64,000 bases of DNA from Nocardia sp. BMG51109. Its GTDB lineage: Bacteria > Actinomycetota > Actinomycetes > Mycobacteriales > Mycobacteriaceae. Positions 1-10,482 of the stretch are shown here, in pieces. The translations under genes and the position numbers were made by a program. Location: NCBI RefSeq assembly GCF_000526215.1, contig NZ_JAFQ01000004.1, positions 1,426,001-1,490,000 on the forward strand. Direction: 5' to 3'. The notes beneath the pieces are model-generated. The model had not been told where the DNA came from. It saw only the letters and a list, made by a program, of their open reading frames with translations, and made no database searches. Every line of letters begins with the position of its first letter. The stretch's first letter is position 1.

Positions 1-2
1 CC

Positions 3-2300
3 CGCCGTAGGTTCGGGGATGTCGAGGTTGAGCTGAGCAACCTCGACAAGGTGCTGTATCCCGCCACCGGCACCACCAAGGGCGAGGTCATCGAGTACTT
101 CACCGCGATCGCCCCGGCACTGCTCCCGCACATCGCCGGCCGTCCGGTAACCCGCAAGCGCTGGCCCAACGGCGTCGATGAGCCGTCGTTCTTCGAGAAG
201 AACCTGGCCGCGCACGCGCCCCGGTGGATCCGGCGGCAGACGGTCGAGCACTCCGATCGCCACGTGACCTACCCGGTGATCGATTCGGTGGCGGGGCTGG
301 CCTGGCTCGGGCAGCAGGCGTCGCTGGAAATCCATGTGCCGCAATGGCGGTTCGCGCGCGGCGGGAGCGTCGGGCCCGGAGGCGAGCCCGCGGACGCCGC
401 CGTCGATACGGCTCGCGGGCCGGTCACCAGGCTGGTGTTCGATCTCGATCCGGGCCAGGGCATCGGGCTCGGGGAATGCGCGCAGGTCGCGCTGTGGATC
501 CGCGATACGGTGCGCGATGCCGGGCTGGACGCCTACCCGGTGACGAGCGGCAGCAAGGGCATCCACGTCTACGTCCCGCTGGACCGGGAGCTGAGCCCGG
601 GCGGCGCCTCGACGGTGGCCAAGCAGCTGGCGACCGGCCTGGAGAAGCTGCATCCGGATCTGGTCACGGCCACCATGGCCAAGGCGGCCCGCCCCGGCAA
701 GATCTTCCTCGACTGGAGCCAGAACAACCCGTCCAAGACCACCATCGCGCCCTATTCGCTGCGCGGGCGCACCCATCCGACGGTGGCCGCGCCCCGCACC
801 TGGGCCGAGCTCGAGGATTGGAAACGCCTGCGGCACCTGACCTTCGACGAGGTGCTGGCCCGCTGGCGCGACCACGGCGACGTGCTGTCCGGCCTGGATC
901 CGCCGCTGCCGGAACACGCACCCGACCCGCTGACCACCTACCGCTCGATGCGCGACCCGGCCCGCACCCCCGAACCCGTCCCACCCGAGCCCCCGGCCGC
1001 GGGTCCGGGCGACCGCTTCGTGATCCAGGAGCATCACGCCCGGCGGCTGCACTGGGACCTGCGCCTGGAGCGCGGCGGCGTGCTGGTGTCCTGGGCGGTG
1101 CCGAAGGGTCCGCCGACCTCCCCGAACGAGAACCGCCTGGCGGTGCACACCGAGGATCATCCGCTGGAGTACCTGGAGTTCCACGGCACCATCCCGAAGG
1201 GCGAGTACGGCGGCGGCGAGATGACGATCTGGGATTCGGGTACCTACGAGACCGAGAAGTGGCGCGACGACGAGGTGATCGTGCGCCTGCGCGGTTCCCG
1301 GCTGAGCGGCCGCTACGCGCTCATCCGGACCAACGGCAAACAGTGGCTGATACACCTGATGAAGCCGGAATCCACTGCGGCCCCGACGATTTCGGAAAAC
1401 AAGCCGAGACAGCCCGCCCAGTTCCCGCACGGACTCACCCCGATGCTCGCCACCGCGGGCGATGTCTCCACCCTCGACACCGACGAGTGGGCCTTCGAGA
1501 CGAAATGGGACGGCTTCCGGCTGATCGCCGAGATCGAGGACGGCACGGTCACGCTGCGCAGCCGCGCCGGCAACACGGTCACCGGGCGCTACCCGCGGCT
1601 GGCGGCACTGGGCCGCGAGCTCGCCGGGCACGGCGTGGTCCTGGACGGCGAGGCGGTGGTCTTCGACGATCACGGCGCCGCGAATCTCGGCCTGCTGCAG
1701 GCGGATGCGGCCCGCGCGGTGTTCGTGGCGTTCGACGTGCTCTACCTGGACGGCACATCGCTGGTGCGCAAGCGGTATTCGGATCGGCGACGGGTCCTGG
1801 AGGCACTGGCCGGGCGGGCACCGTCGCTGGTGGTGCCGCCGCAGTTGGACGGGCCGGGCGCGCAGGCGCTGCGCCACAGCCAGGAGCACGGCATGGAGGG
1901 CGTCGTCGCCAAGCGCAGGGATTCGGTGTATCTGCCGGGCCGGCGCGGGCAGTCCTGGGTCAAGACCCGCAACTGGCGCACCCAGCGGGTCGTGGTCGGC
2001 GGCTGGCGGCGCAGCGATGCCCGCCAGTTCGCCTCGCTGCTGGTCGGCGTCCGCCACGAGGGCCGGCTGTTCTACGTGGGCCGGGTCGGCACCGGATTCA
2101 GCGAGCAGGAGATGACGGAGCTGGCGGCCCGGCTGCGCCGACTGGAGCGCAAGACGAGCCCGTTCGACAACGAACTGACGTCCGAGGAGCGCAAGGACGC
2201 GGTCTGGGCGACGCCGACCCTCACCGGCACCGTGCGCTACATGAACTGGACCGAGTCCGGCCGGATGTGGCATCCGGCCTGGATCCCGGCCACCGACTGA
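3..2300 (+). CDS. ligD: ATP-dependent DNA ligase LigD, multidomain (5' end at or beyond window edge)
   Basis: Three-part LigD of bacterial non-homologous end joining, which works with Ku (not in the window). The frame is open to the left edge and reads VELSNLDKVLYPATG, the usual LigD N-terminus, so the GTG at 51 is internal. Polymerase/primase domain covers about residues 10-300 (FDLDP metal-binding acidic motif near 148; SGSKGIHVYVPL). The 3'-phosphoesterase domain is about 335-455 (VIQEHHARRLHWDLRLE; HTEDHPLEY; PKGEYGGGE). The C-terminal ligase has the adenylated lysine in KWDGFR (about residue 501), then LDGEAVV, EGVVAKRRDS and SWVKTR. Length matches the mycobacterial POL-PE-LIG protein. 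Confidence 0.95.
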   Translation, partial: RRRFGDVEVELSNLDKVLYPATGTTKGEVIEYFTAIAPALLPHIAGRPVTRKRWPNGVDEPSFFEKNLAAHAPRWIRRQTVEHSDRHVTYPVIDSVAGLAWLGQQASLEIHVPQWRFARGGSVGPGGEPADAAVDTARGPVTRLVFDLDPGQGIGLGECAQVALWIRDTVRDAGLDAYPVTSGSKGIHVYVPLDRELSPGGASTVAKQLATGLEKLHPDLVTATMAKAARPGKIFLDWSQNNPSKTTIAPYSLRGRTHPTVAAPRTWAELEDWKRLRHLTFDEVLARWRDHGDVLSGLDPPLPEHAPDPLTTYRSMRDPARTPEPVPPEPPAAGPGDRFVIQEHHARRLHWDLRLERGGVLVSWAVPKGPPTSPNENRLAVHTEDHPLEYLEFHGTIPKGEYGGGEMTIWDSGTYETEKWRDDEVIVRLRGSRLSGRYALIRTNGKQWLIHLMKPESTAAPTISENKPRQPAQFPHGLTPMLATAGDVSTLDTDEWAFETKWDGFRLIAEIEDGTVTLRSRAGNTVTGRYPRLAALGRELAGHGVVLDGEAVVFDDHGAANLGLLQADAARAVFVAFDVLYLDGTSLVRKRYSDRRRVLEALAGRAPSLVVPPQLDGPGAQALRHSQEHGMEGVVAKRRDSVYLPGRRGQSWVKTRNWRTQRVVVGGWRRSDARQFASLLVGVRHEGRLFYVGRVGTGFSEQEMTELAARLRRLERKTSPFDNELTSEERKDAVWATPTLTGTVRYMNWTESGRMWHPAWIPATD

Positions 2301-2516
2301 GCGTCCCTGTCCCGTCCGCCGCACCCCGATACCCGTATCCGAAAAGCATGAGCATGTTCCCGTCGCGCATCGGCCCCGACCTGACACGGACCCATGCTCA
2401 CGCCGTTCGGACAGCACAACATTGCGACCGCACCCACGCGACCTGGAGGCCGGGCCGCCGATCGAGCGGTGCGCCGGCGCACCGCAGCTCCGGAAACCCG
2501 CTGCGGCGCAACCGGA

Positions 2517-3119
2517 CTAGTAGCCCTGCACGACCTTGCGTAGTGCGTACTCGGTGACCGAGACGAGCGCCTGCTTCACCGGCTCGCGCCTGCGGGCGTC
2601 GATCGACATGATCGGCACGTCCGCGGGCACCGCCAGGGCCTGACGGATGTCCTCTAGCGGGTACTTCGGCGCATCGTCGAACTCGTTGATGGCCACCAGG
2701 AACGGCAGGCTGCGCGCCTCGAAGTAGTCGACGGCCGCGAAGCTGTCCTCCAGCCTGCGGGTATCGACCAGCACCACGGCACCGATGGCACCGCGGATCA
2801 GGTCGTCCCACATGAACCAGAAGCGGTACTGGCCGGGGGTGCCGAACAGATACAACACCAGGTCGTCGGCGAGGCTGATCCTGCCGAAGTCCATGGCCAC
2901 CGTGGTGGTGGCCTTCGTCGGCACGGCCGACAGGCTGTCGACACCGACGCTGGCATTGGTCACCAATGCCTCGGTGCGCAACGGCACAATCTCCGATACC
3001 GCACCGACCAGGGTCGTCTTACCTACACCGAAACCGCCCGCAACCACGATCTTCGCCGAGGTGGGCTTACTGGTACGGGTATCGACCTGGGCCGTCGAAT
3101 CAAATACGCCGGAGTCCAC
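2517..3119 (-). CDS. cvnD: Conservon GTP-binding protein (CvnD-type)
   Basis: Small Ras/MglA-like GTPase of the actinobacterial conservons. The P-loop GGFGVGKTTL lies at about residues 29-38, followed by a switch II-like DFG/LFGTPGQ segment (FGTPGQYRFWFM) and an INEFDDA guanine-recognition motif. It is the last gene of a leftward four-gene operon. Its GTG start overlaps the stop of the DUF742 gene by 20 nt, implying translational coupling. It probably cycles at the membrane with the roadblock protein in kinase signalling. The role is inferred from Streptomyces conservons. Confidence 0.93.
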   Translation of the reverse strand: MDSGVFDSTAQVDTRTSKPTSAKIVVAGGFGVGKTTLVGAVSEIVPLRTEALVTNASVGVDSLSAVPTKATTTVAMDFGRISLADDLVLYLFGTPGQYRFWFMWDDLIRGAIGAVVLVDTRRLEDSFAAVDYFEARSLPFLVAINEFDDAPKYPLEDIRQALAVPADVPIMSIDARRREPVKQALVSVTEYALRKVVQGY

Positions 3120-3474
3120 TGAGAACCCTTTCGATCAGCTCGCGACGTTCATCGTCGCTCGAATCGTCTTTCAATGTCGCCGAAACCCGCACATGTCCGG
3201 CCTCGATAAGGTCGGCGACGAGTACCCGAGCCACCCCGATCGGAATACCCAGCCGGGCGGCCAGTTCTGCGACAGACGGCGATTCTCTGCACAACTCCAC
3301 GATTGACGTCTCGATGTTGGTGAGCTCGAACTGCCGCTCTAGGGCGACCGGATGCGATGCGACGAGAGCCTCCAACGCCAACTCGACCGTCGGCCGCGTA
3401 CGACCGGCGGTCAACGAGTATGGGCGAACGAGGCTTGGCTCGGCGCTCCCCATGCGCTGGTTGTCTATGTCCAT
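3100..3474 (-). CDS. cvnC: DUF742 conservon protein (CvnC-type)
   Basis: 124-residue DUF742 protein: EPSLVRPYSLTAGRTRPTVELALEAL near the start is the family signature, and a winged-helix-like part (SVAELAARLGIPIGVARVLVADLIEAGHV) follows. I chose the ATG at 3474 because family members begin a few residues before (E)PSLVRPY and it sits 7 nt after the roadblock stop. An in-frame start at 3561 would add an unrelated stretch overlapping the roadblock gene. Third gene of the conservon, between roadblock and GTPase genes; cytoplasmic adaptor role inferred. Confidence 0.9.
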   Translation of the reverse strand: MDIDNQRMGSAEPSLVRPYSLTAGRTRPTVELALEALVASHPVALERQFELTNIETSIVELCRESPSVAELAARLGIPIGVARVLVADLIEAGHVRVSATLKDDSSDDERRELIERVLSGLRRI

Positions 3475-3481
3475 CCCACCA

Positions 3482-3895
3482 TCAGGAACCCATCGTGACG
3501 CGAGGCGTGGCCTGGATAGTCTGGCCAACCCGCTCGACCAGCAAAGCCATCTCGTATCCAACTTGTCCGATATCGCAGGATGTATTGGTCAGCACCGCCA
3601 GATAGGAGCCGTCGCCGACCGCCATCAGTAGCAGATAGCCGTGTTCCATCTCGACCACCGACTGCAGCACAGTGCCGCCTTCGAACAGGTTCGAGACACC
3701 GACCGAGAGGCTGGCCAGCCCCGCGGTCACAGCCGACAACTGTTCGGCACGGTCGACGGGCAACTGAGCGCTCGCGGCCATCAACAGACCGTCCGCCGAA
3801 ACCAGCACGGCATGAGCGACGCCCGGAACCTCGTTGGCGAAGTTCGAAACCAGCCAATCCAGCTGACGGTTCGTACCACCTAGATCGGGGTTCAT
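3482..3895 (-). CDS. cvnB: Roadblock/LC7 domain protein (CvnB-type)
   Basis: 137-residue roadblock/LC7 fold ([34 protein letters not shown]; then the [24 protein letters not shown] strand pair). Roadblock proteins act as partners and regulators of small GTPases, here the downstream CvnD-type protein. The start ATG overlaps the kinase stop as ATGA, and an AAAGGAG ribosome site lies just ahead inside the kinase gene. This is the classic conservon order kinase-roadblock-DUF742-GTPase. Confidence 0.94.
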   Translation of the reverse strand: MNPDLGGTNRQLDWLVSNFANEVPGVAHAVLVSADGLLMAASAQLPVDRAEQLSAVTAGLASLSVGVSNLFEGGTVLQSVVEMEHGYLLLMAVGDGSYLAVLTNTSCDIGQVGYEMALLVERVGQTIQATPRVTMGS

Positions 3896-6800
3896 CGGTC
3901 TCCTTTATCTCCGGTTAGGTTCATTGCTCTCATTGCGCGGCCATCCCGGACGCCCTGCTGGTGACGACTCAGACTTGACCTGATGGATTCTGCATCGCGT
4001 GGCGGTGTGTGGTCGGCCTTTCCGACCACACCGCCGGGAACGAGCCGGTTGCCCGGATCGCGCTGTGGCAATCCGGCCGCCGTCCGCTTCTCCGGCTCGG
4101 TCTCGACGGCCCGTCGGGCGGCCTGCCAGCCTTCGTCACCCGGTGATTCGAAGGAGGCGGCCACCTGGGACCGATCGGAGTTCGGATCCGACAGCCACGC
4201 CGACATCATCTCGGCGAAGATGGGCGTGCCGCCGCCCATCACGGAGCTGGTTTCCTCGGCGGGCTGCAGTCGGGTCTGGAAGAACGAGGCCGTCTTCTGC
4301 GGATTCGACTTGAAGCTGTGCCGACCCTGCTCGCGGTCCGCGGCCGCGGCCGACTGGTCGCCCTCGTCCGACAGCGGGTCCCGCTTCGGCAGGCCCAGCC
4401 CCGGTGTGGGGGCGGGGCGGGGCGGCAGGTCGGCGCCCGGCCGGCGCTGCGGCAGACCGGTGGAACCCGATGTCCGCTGCGGCAGGCCGCCGGTGTCCTT
4501 GCGGTCGGCCAGCGGGTCGGCGGGCGGCGTCGACAGCGCGTGCGCGCCGGTCGACTCACGCTGCGGCAGGCCGCTCCCCGGCTCACGCTGCGGGAGACCA
4601 GGCGCACCCGACTCACGCTGCGGGAGACCGCCGGGTTCACGCTTCGACAGACCCGTTCCGCCGGGCGCCCGCTGCGGCAGGCCGGTCGTGCCCGACTCAC
4701 GCTGCGGCAAACCACCCGACTCACGCTGCGGCAGATCGGTCCCGGCCGAATCACGCTGCGGCAAACCACTTCCGCCACCGCGCTGCGGCAGACCGCTGCC
4801 GGGCGCGCGCTGCGGCAGGCCGGTCCCGCCGGGCTCACGCTGCGGCAAACCGGTTCCGGCCGAATCACGCTGCGGCAGGTCTGTTCCGCCGGGCGCGCGC
4901 TGCGGCAATCCGGTTGCACCGGACTCACGCTGCGGGAGACCAGGCGCACCCGACTCACGCTGCGGCAAACCGGTCGCCCCGGACTCACGCTGCGGCAGAC
5001 CAGGCGCACCGGACTCACGCTGCGGCAAACCGGTCGCACCCGACTCACGCTGTGGCAGACCAGGCGCACCCGGCTCACGCTGCGGCAGATCGGTCCCGGC
5101 CGAATCACGCTGCGGCAGACCACTTCCGCCACCGCGCTGCGGCAGACCACCGGCACCGGGCCGCCGCTGCGGCAGACCGTTCCCACTCTCACGCTGCGGC
5201 AGACCAGGCGCGGCCGAATCGCGCTGCGGCAGGCCCGTGCTCCCGGGCTCGCGCTGTGCGGCGGGCCGCTCCGGCGCGCCCTCGGCATCCGGCGGCGGTG
5301 TCTTCGGCGCGGGCGAACGCTGCGGGAGACCGGTCGCCCCCGAACCCCGTTGCGGCAGACCGGAACCGGGCTCGCGCGGCGGTACACCGCCGGCACCGGA
5401 CTCGCGCTGCGGCAGGCCGCTCCCCGGCTCGCGCTGTGGCGCACCGCCCTCGCGCGGCGGGAGCCCCCCGCCGCCGGACTGGCGCTGCGGCAGGCCCGTC
5501 AGCCCGGACGGCCGCGACGGCGGCTGACCACCGGCGCCGGGCGCCCGCTTGAGCATGTTGGCGGCCAGGCCGGCGTGCGGCTGGGCCGGACCGCCGCTGC
5601 CGCGCTGCGGCAGATTCGCATCGGGCTGCGCCGCCGGCGCCTGCGGCCCGTTCGCACCCGGTTCCCGTTGCGGGAGACCCGGATTCGCACCGTCGCCGGG
5701 ACGGGTCTCGCCGCCGGCCAAGCCGTGGCGCACCGTCGGGCCGTTCGCACCGGGCTGGCGCCGCGGCAGGCCGCCGGGCACCGCGCTGCCGGGCTGGCGC
5801 TGCGGGAGCGAGCCGTTCGGCGCGGCGCCGTTGGCCGCCGCGGGACGCTCGCCCGCCGCCGGCCGGTCTCCGGACCGATCGATCGGGCCACTGGCCCCGG
5901 GGTCGACGGTGACCATCATGTTGCCGCTGGGCGTGCGGGTGACCCCGCGCGTCTGCATGGGCTGCGGGCCGGACCGCTGCGTGCCGGGCGCCTGCTGATG
6001 CGGACCCGAGACCTGCTGGTTCGGCCCCGACGTCTGATTCGGCTGCTGGGTCGGGATCTGGACCGTGCCACCGGGCGCCACGATGAGCGGCTTGGGCACG
6101 TGCACGGTGACCGTCACGCCGGGATCGCGGGCGGTGTCGAAGGTGGGCCGCAACCGCACCGTCAGGCCGTGTCGCTCGCCCAGGCGGCCGACCACGAACA
6201 GGCCCATGTGCCGCGCGGTGTCGGGACCGACCTCGGCCACGTTCTCCAGGCGGCGGTTGATCTCGGCCATTTCGGCCGGCGGCATACCGATGCCGCGGTC
6301 GGCGACCTCGATCAGCAGGCCCTGATCGTGTGCCTGAGCGAAGGTGAACTTGACGTCGGTCTCGGGCGGCGAGGCGCGCAGGGCGTTGTCGAGCAGCTCG
6401 GCGAACAGGTGCGCCATATCGGAGGCGGCCGGTTCGGTGATGGCGCCGCGCGGGGTGGCGCCCAGCTTCACCCGCTCGTAGTCCTCGACCTCCGAGATGG
6501 CCGCGCGCAGCACGTCGGCGATCTCGACGGGGGCCGTCTTGCCCCGGCGCTGCTTCGGCGTACCCGCCAGAATCAGCAGGTTGTCGCCGTTGCGGCGCAT
6601 GCGGGCGGCGAGATGGTCCAGCCGGAACAGATTCTCCAGCAGGCGCGGATCCTTCTCGTCGTACTCCATCGCCTCGATGAGCGAGAGCTGATGGTCGACC
6701 AGCGACTTGGACCGCCGGGCCAGGGTCTCGAACATGTCGTTGACCTGAGTACGCATGGCGGCCTGATCGGCGGCCAGGCGCAGCGCCTGCCCGTGGATGT

Positions 6801-7959
6801 CGTCGACCGCGCGGGCGAGCTGGCCGACCTCCTCCTCGGTATGCACCGGCATCGGTTCCAGCGGCACGTCCTCGGGGCTGGCGCCGTCGCGCAGCCGGGA
6901 CACCTCGTGGCCGAGGTCGTGCTCGGCGACGCGCAGCGCGGCCAGGCGCAGCTTACGCAGCGGCACGATCATCGAGCGCGCGATGAGCACCGCGAGCACC
7001 AGGGCCGCCAGAATGGTGGCGATCACGATGACCGCGTAACGGATGGCGGCGGTCCGGGCGTTGTCGGCCAGGCCCTTCACCTGGGAGTCGATTTCCGCTG
7101 TGGACTGACCCACGATCTTGGTGTAATCGGTCAGGCTGTCCAGCACGGACTGGCGCAGATCCTGCACCGGGATCTGACCCGAGGCCGCCTGCGGCCCGGT
7201 GATCAGCTGAATTCGACTGTCGACCAACTGATTCAGGTTGGCGATCACCGGATCGCCCTCCGGGAAGCGGTTGGTGAGCACGTTCAGCATCTCGCGCTCG
7301 GTGTTCGCGGCGATCTGCATATCGACCAGCCCGCCCCGGGGATCACCGCGCAACGCCGTGGCCAGCCCGGCCGCCTCCTTCACCATCACCGCGCGGGTGT
7401 TCAGGGAGTCGATCAGCCGCATCTTCGGCGACTCGACACCGGGATCGGCGATCGTCGCCATGATCGCCTCCACGGTGCCGACGCTGTCCTGGCGGATCGC
7501 CTCTTCCTGATTGATGGCGTCCTCGACGGTGGCGGTGGGCGCCTTGCCGCCCTGTCGAACCGCCTTGGCACCGTTGATCATTCCATCGATCGCGGCCCGC
7601 CCGCCGGGTACGCCGTCCAGCCGGGGCGCCGCCTTCTCGGCCGAGGTGATCGCGTTGTCGAGCTGCGTCAGATCGGCGTCCTGCACCAGCGACTGGCCGG
7701 GGCCCAGCTGCACCATCTGCTCACCGGAGACGACGGCCGCCGCGGCGCTCAGGCCGGTGACGGCCGGAATCGTCTGAACGTGCTGGACGGCGGTATCCAG
7801 TTCGCTGGAGTCGCCGAACTGTGCCGCGATCCTGGAAGCCCCGAGCACCACCGCGACGAGGAGGGGGACGGCCAGCACCGCCGTAACCTTCCAACGCAGG
7901 TCCCAGTTGCCAAGCGCCCAACGCTTATTGCCGGACCTAGCGGCGTCACGCATCTCCAC
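3892..7959 (-). CDS. cvnA: Nitrate/nitrite sensor-type histidine kinase of conservon, with LPQR-repeat tail
   Basis: 1355-residue membrane kinase heading the conservon. TM1 at about 25-47, a nitrate/nitrite-sensing (NIT-like) extracytoplasmic region at 55-300, TM2 at about 305-330, then HAMP ([21 protein letters not shown]). The dimerisation box [16 protein letters not shown] precedes a GHKL ATPase with N-box [12 protein letters not shown] and G-boxes [10 protein letters not shown] and MGLFVVGRL. From about residue 640 to 1250 the chain is low-complexity with some 33 LPQR units; a conserved C-terminal [15 protein letters not shown] and a short helical end follow. Start is GTG 7959, or ATG 7953 which is better spaced from GGAAAG. 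Ligand specificity for nitrate is not proven. Confidence 0.93.
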   Translation of the reverse strand: MEMRDAARSGNKRWALGNWDLRWKVTAVLAVPLLVAVVLGASRIAAQFGDSSELDTAVQHVQTIPAVTGLSAAAAVVSGEQMVQLGPGQSLVQDADLTQLDNAITSAEKAAPRLDGVPGGRAAIDGMINGAKAVRQGGKAPTATVEDAINQEEAIRQDSVGTVEAIMATIADPGVESPKMRLIDSLNTRAVMVKEAAGLATALRGDPRGGLVDMQIAANTEREMLNVLTNRFPEGDPVIANLNQLVDSRIQLITGPQAASGQIPVQDLRQSVLDSLTDYTKIVGQSTAEIDSQVKGLADNARTAAIRYAVIVIATILAALVLAVLIARSMIVPLRKLRLAALRVAEHDLGHEVSRLRDGASPEDVPLEPMPVHTEEEVGQLARAVDDIHGQALRLAADQAAMRTQVNDMFETLARRSKSLVDHQLSLIEAMEYDEKDPRLLENLFRLDHLAARMRRNGDNLLILAGTPKQRRGKTAPVEIADVLRAAISEVEDYERVKLGATPRGAITEPAASDMAHLFAELLDNALRASPPETDVKFTFAQAHDQGLLIEVADRGIGMPPAEMAEINRRLENVAEVGPDTARHMGLFVVGRLGERHGLTVRLRPTFDTARDPGVTVTVHVPKPLIVAPGGTVQIPTQQPNQTSGPNQQVSGPHQQAPGTQRSGPQPMQTRGVTRTPSGNMMVTVDPGASGPIDRSGDRPAAGERPAAANGAAPNGSLPQRQPGSAVPGGLPRRQPGANGPTVRHGLAGGETRPGDGANPGLPQREPGANGPQAPAAQPDANLPQRGSGGPAQPHAGLAANMLKRAPGAGGQPPSRPSGLTGLPQRQSGGGGLPPREGGAPQREPGSGLPQRESGAGGVPPREPGSGLPQRGSGATGLPQRSPAPKTPPPDAEGAPERPAAQREPGSTGLPQRDSAAPGLPQRESGNGLPQRRPGAGGLPQRGGGSGLPQRDSAGTDLPQREPGAPGLPQRESGATGLPQRESGAPGLPQRESGATGLPQRESGAPGLPQRESGATGLPQRAPGGTDLPQRDSAGTGLPQREPGGTGLPQRAPGSGLPQRGGGSGLPQRDSAGTDLPQRESGGLPQRESGTTGLPQRAPGGTGLSKREPGGLPQRESGAPGLPQREPGSGLPQRESTGAHALSTPPADPLADRKDTGGLPQRTSGSTGLPQRRPGADLPPRPAPTPGLGLPKRDPLSDEGDQSAAAADREQGRHSFKSNPQKTASFFQTRLQPAEETSSVMGGGTPIFAEMMSAWLSDPNSDRSQVAASFESPGDEGWQAARRAVETEPEKRTAAGLPQRDPGNRLVPGGVVGKADHTPPRDAESIRSSLSRHQQGVRDGRAMRAMNLTGDKGDR
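4434..5500 (-). repeat. In-frame 30-bp tandem repeats encoding (G)LPQR(E/D)SG(A)(P/T)
   Basis: Dense array inside the conservon kinase gene. The unit is mostly 30 bp (10 residues), with 24- and 27-bp variants. Between about 4920 and 5090 units alternate [10 protein letters not shown] and [10 protein letters not shown], a 60-bp higher-order repeat, implying recent unequal exchange or slippage. Outlying copies extend to about 5806 and 4050. All units keep frame, so selection keeps the protein intact. Confidence 0.95.
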
Positions 7960-8271
7960 TCACTTTCCAAACTGGCCCCAGCCATGCACCATCAGCGAGC
8001 CACCCACGTTCGCGCGCGTGGCTCGACAGGCAGACCTGACCGAGAACTGCGGCTGGCCGAGAAATTGCGTCCATGACGGCCGACATATGTGGCATGCGAT
8101 TCTAACGGATCAATAACTTCTTGTGTGACCTGTTGGCAACGTCCAGCCGTTGACCTGGCGGTTCCAGACAAAATCAAAGGTCGCGGCGCCCGCCCGGACG
8201 TCGCGTGAAGTCTGCCACAATCAGGCAGATCTATCGAGGCGGGCATCGAGGCAAGGCAGGGAGTCACACGG
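7960..8271. other. Divergent intergenic region (conservon / prpE)
   Basis: 312 bp between the divergent conservon and prpE starts. It should contain both promoters, but I see only weak candidates (for example TTGACC at 8150-8155). A GGGAG ribosome site lies before the TTG start of prpE at 8272. No RNA gene or ORF with family similarity was recognised. Confidence 0.5.
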
Positions 8272-10359
8272 TTGAACGCGAAGCAGGAGTACCGGCCCAC
8301 CTACCAGACCAGCCTGGTCGATCCGGCCGACTTCTGGGGCACCGCCGCGCAGGCCGTCAACTGGGATGTTGCACCCACTCAGATCCTCGACAGCGCCGCC
8401 CGCCCGACGGCCCGCTGGTTTGCGGATGGTCGCCTCAACACCTCCTACAACGCACTGGATAGGCATGTGCGCGATCTCACAACAGGCGAGGGCCCGGCGG
8501 ATACCGGACTCCCACCGACGGGCGGACGCGCCAATCAACCGGCCCTAATATACGACTCCGCTATGACGGGCGCCACACTCGTCTACACCTACGCGGAGCT
8601 GCTGGACGAGGTCGCCCGGTTTGCCGGTGCGATGCTCCGGCTCGGAGTCGGCGCCGGTGACCGGGTCGTCATCTACCTGCCGATGATCCCCGAGGCCGTG
8701 ATCGCGATGCTGGCCTGCGCCCGGATCGGCGCCGTGCACTCGGTGGTTTTCGGCGGATTCGCCGCGCATGAACTGGCGGCCCGCATCGATGACGCGGAAC
8801 CTGTGTTGATCATCACCGCATCCGGCGGCCTGGAACCCGGCAGACGCATCGAATACCCGCCGATCGTGCTGCAGGCGCTGGAACAGGTCGAGACCACCGC
8901 GCCCCGGCACGTCGTGGTCAAGCAGCGCACCGGATTCCCGGCCAACCGCTTCGCCGCGCCCCAGCCCGCCACCGACCGGTTACCCGGCTCCGCCGAATCC
9001 GTTGCGGCACAGTGGCTGGACTGGGAGGACATGATCCGCGACGCCGAACCGGCCGATCCGGTCCCGGTGGCCGCCACCGACCCGCTCTACATCCTCTACA
9101 CCTCCGGCACCACGGGTAAGCCCAAGGGCGTGGTGCGCGACAACGGCGGTCACGCGGTCGCGCTGACCTGGTCCATGCGCAACATCTACGACGTCGGCCC
9201 GGGCCAGGTGATGCTCACGACCTCCGACGTCGGCTGGGTGGTCGGGCATTCCTATATCGTCTACGCGCCGCTGCTGGTCGGCGCCACCACCGTGCTGTAC
9301 GAGGGCAAGCCGGTCGGCACGCCGGACCCGGGCACCTACTGGCGCCTGGTCGACCGGTACGACGTACGCGTCATGTTCACCGCACCGACCGCCCTGCGGG
9401 CCATCCGCCGCGCCGATCCCGAGGCCGCGGCCGCCGGCCGGTACGACCTGTCCACGCTGCGGGCGCTGTTCTGCGCCGGCGAGCGGCTGGACCCGGCCAC
9501 CTTCGCCTGGACCCGCGACGTGCTGCTGGCCGACCGGCCGGACTGCCCGGTGGTCGACCACTGGTGGCAGACCGAGACCGGCTGGCCCATCTGCGCGGAT
9601 CCGCTGGGGCTGCAGGAACTTCCGGTCAAGCCGGGTTCGGCGTCGGTGCCGGTGCCGGGCTACCGGATCCGCGTCCTGGACTACGAGGGCGATGCGGTCG
9701 CGGCCGGCACCGAGGGCAATATCGTGATCGGCCTGCCGCTGCCGCCGGGCACGCTGACCACCCTCTGGGGCGACGACGAGAGATTCACCCGCTCGTATTT
9801 ATCGGCCTTCCCGGGCCACTTCCTGACCGGCGACGCCGGCTACTTCGACGAGGACGGCTACCTGTTCGTGCTCGGTCGCAGCGACGACGTGATCAATATG
9901 GCCGGGCATCGCCTGTCGGCCGGCGGTATCGAGGCCGCCGTCGCGGGCCACGAGTCGGTGGCCGAATGCGCGGTGATCGGGATCCCCGACGAGCTGAAGG
10001 GCCAGCGGCCGATCGCCTACGTGGTGCTCAGGACCGGCGCCGACATCGACCCGGCGCAGCTGCGCCGGGAGGTCGGCGAGCGGGTACGCAGTCAGATCGG
10101 CGCCATCGCGAGCCTGCACGACGTGATCGTGGTGGCGGCGCTGCCCAAGACGCGGTCGGGCAAGATCCTGCGGCGCAGCATCCGCCAGATCGCCTCCGGG
10201 GAACGCCCGGAGATGCCGGCCACCATCGAGGATCCGGCCGTGCTGATCGCGCTCGAGGACCAGATCCTCGCCGGTCGGCCGCAGGCCGGCGCGGGCTCGC
10301 ATCCGGACCGGTCGGGTTCGGCGGACACCCCGGCCGACGGGCAACCCGTCGTCGGGTGA
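8272..10359 (+). CDS. prpE: Propionyl-CoA synthetase / short-chain acyl-CoA synthetase
   Basis: 695-residue AMP-forming acyl-CoA synthetase, activating propionate (or acetate) to the CoA thioester. The ATP loop YTSGTTGKPKGVVRDNGG, the stretch TSDVGWVVGHSYIVYAPLLVGATTVLYEGKPVGTPD, and ASGGLEPGRRIEYPPI are typical of PrpE/ACSS3 rather than acetyl-CoA synthetase Acs. WWQTETGWP, the TGD motif and the C-terminal lysine in KTRSGKILRR (often regulated by acetylation) are present. TTG start with GGGAG upstream. Single transcription unit divergent from the conservon. Substrate preference is inferred. Confidence 0.92.
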   Translation: MNAKQEYRPTYQTSLVDPADFWGTAAQAVNWDVAPTQILDSAARPTARWFADGRLNTSYNALDRHVRDLTTGEGPADTGLPPTGGRANQPALIYDSAMTGATLVYTYAELLDEVARFAGAMLRLGVGAGDRVVIYLPMIPEAVIAMLACARIGAVHSVVFGGFAAHELAARIDDAEPVLIITASGGLEPGRRIEYPPIVLQALEQVETTAPRHVVVKQRTGFPANRFAAPQPATDRLPGSAESVAAQWLDWEDMIRDAEPADPVPVAATDPLYILYTSGTTGKPKGVVRDNGGHAVALTWSMRNIYDVGPGQVMLTTSDVGWVVGHSYIVYAPLLVGATTVLYEGKPVGTPDPGTYWRLVDRYDVRVMFTAPTALRAIRRADPEAAAAGRYDLSTLRALFCAGERLDPATFAWTRDVLLADRPDCPVVDHWWQTETGWPICADPLGLQELPVKPGSASVPVPGYRIRVLDYEGDAVAAGTEGNIVIGLPLPPGTLTTLWGDDERFTRSYLSAFPGHFLTGDAGYFDEDGYLFVLGRSDDVINMAGHRLSAGGIEAAVAGHESVAECAVIGIPDELKGQRPIAYVVLRTGADIDPAQLRREVGERVRSQIGAIASLHDVIVVAALPKTRSGKILRRSIRQIASGERPEMPATIEDPAVLIALEDQILAGRPQAGAGSHPDRSGSADTPADGQPVVG

Positions 10360-10482
10360 AACCCCTCACAATTTTCTCAGGCTCGGCTCAAGCCGTGATC
10401 AGAACGTGGCCCTACCGTCGAGGCGACCGTTGCGTGTGACCATCCGGCCAGCACGATCCGGCCCCGACCCGAAAGGTCCGAC

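Noticed and set aside
4434..5500. CRISPR-like regular repeats
   Set aside because: Units are contiguous, all in frame within a kinase gene, with no unique spacers and no cas genes nearby.
4318..8076. 1252-codon plus-strand ORF antisense to the conservon kinase
   Set aside because: Product of high GC and the 30-bp repeat (LTLRQT.. pattern); no domain or start site. The minus strand has NIT, HAMP and ATPase motifs.
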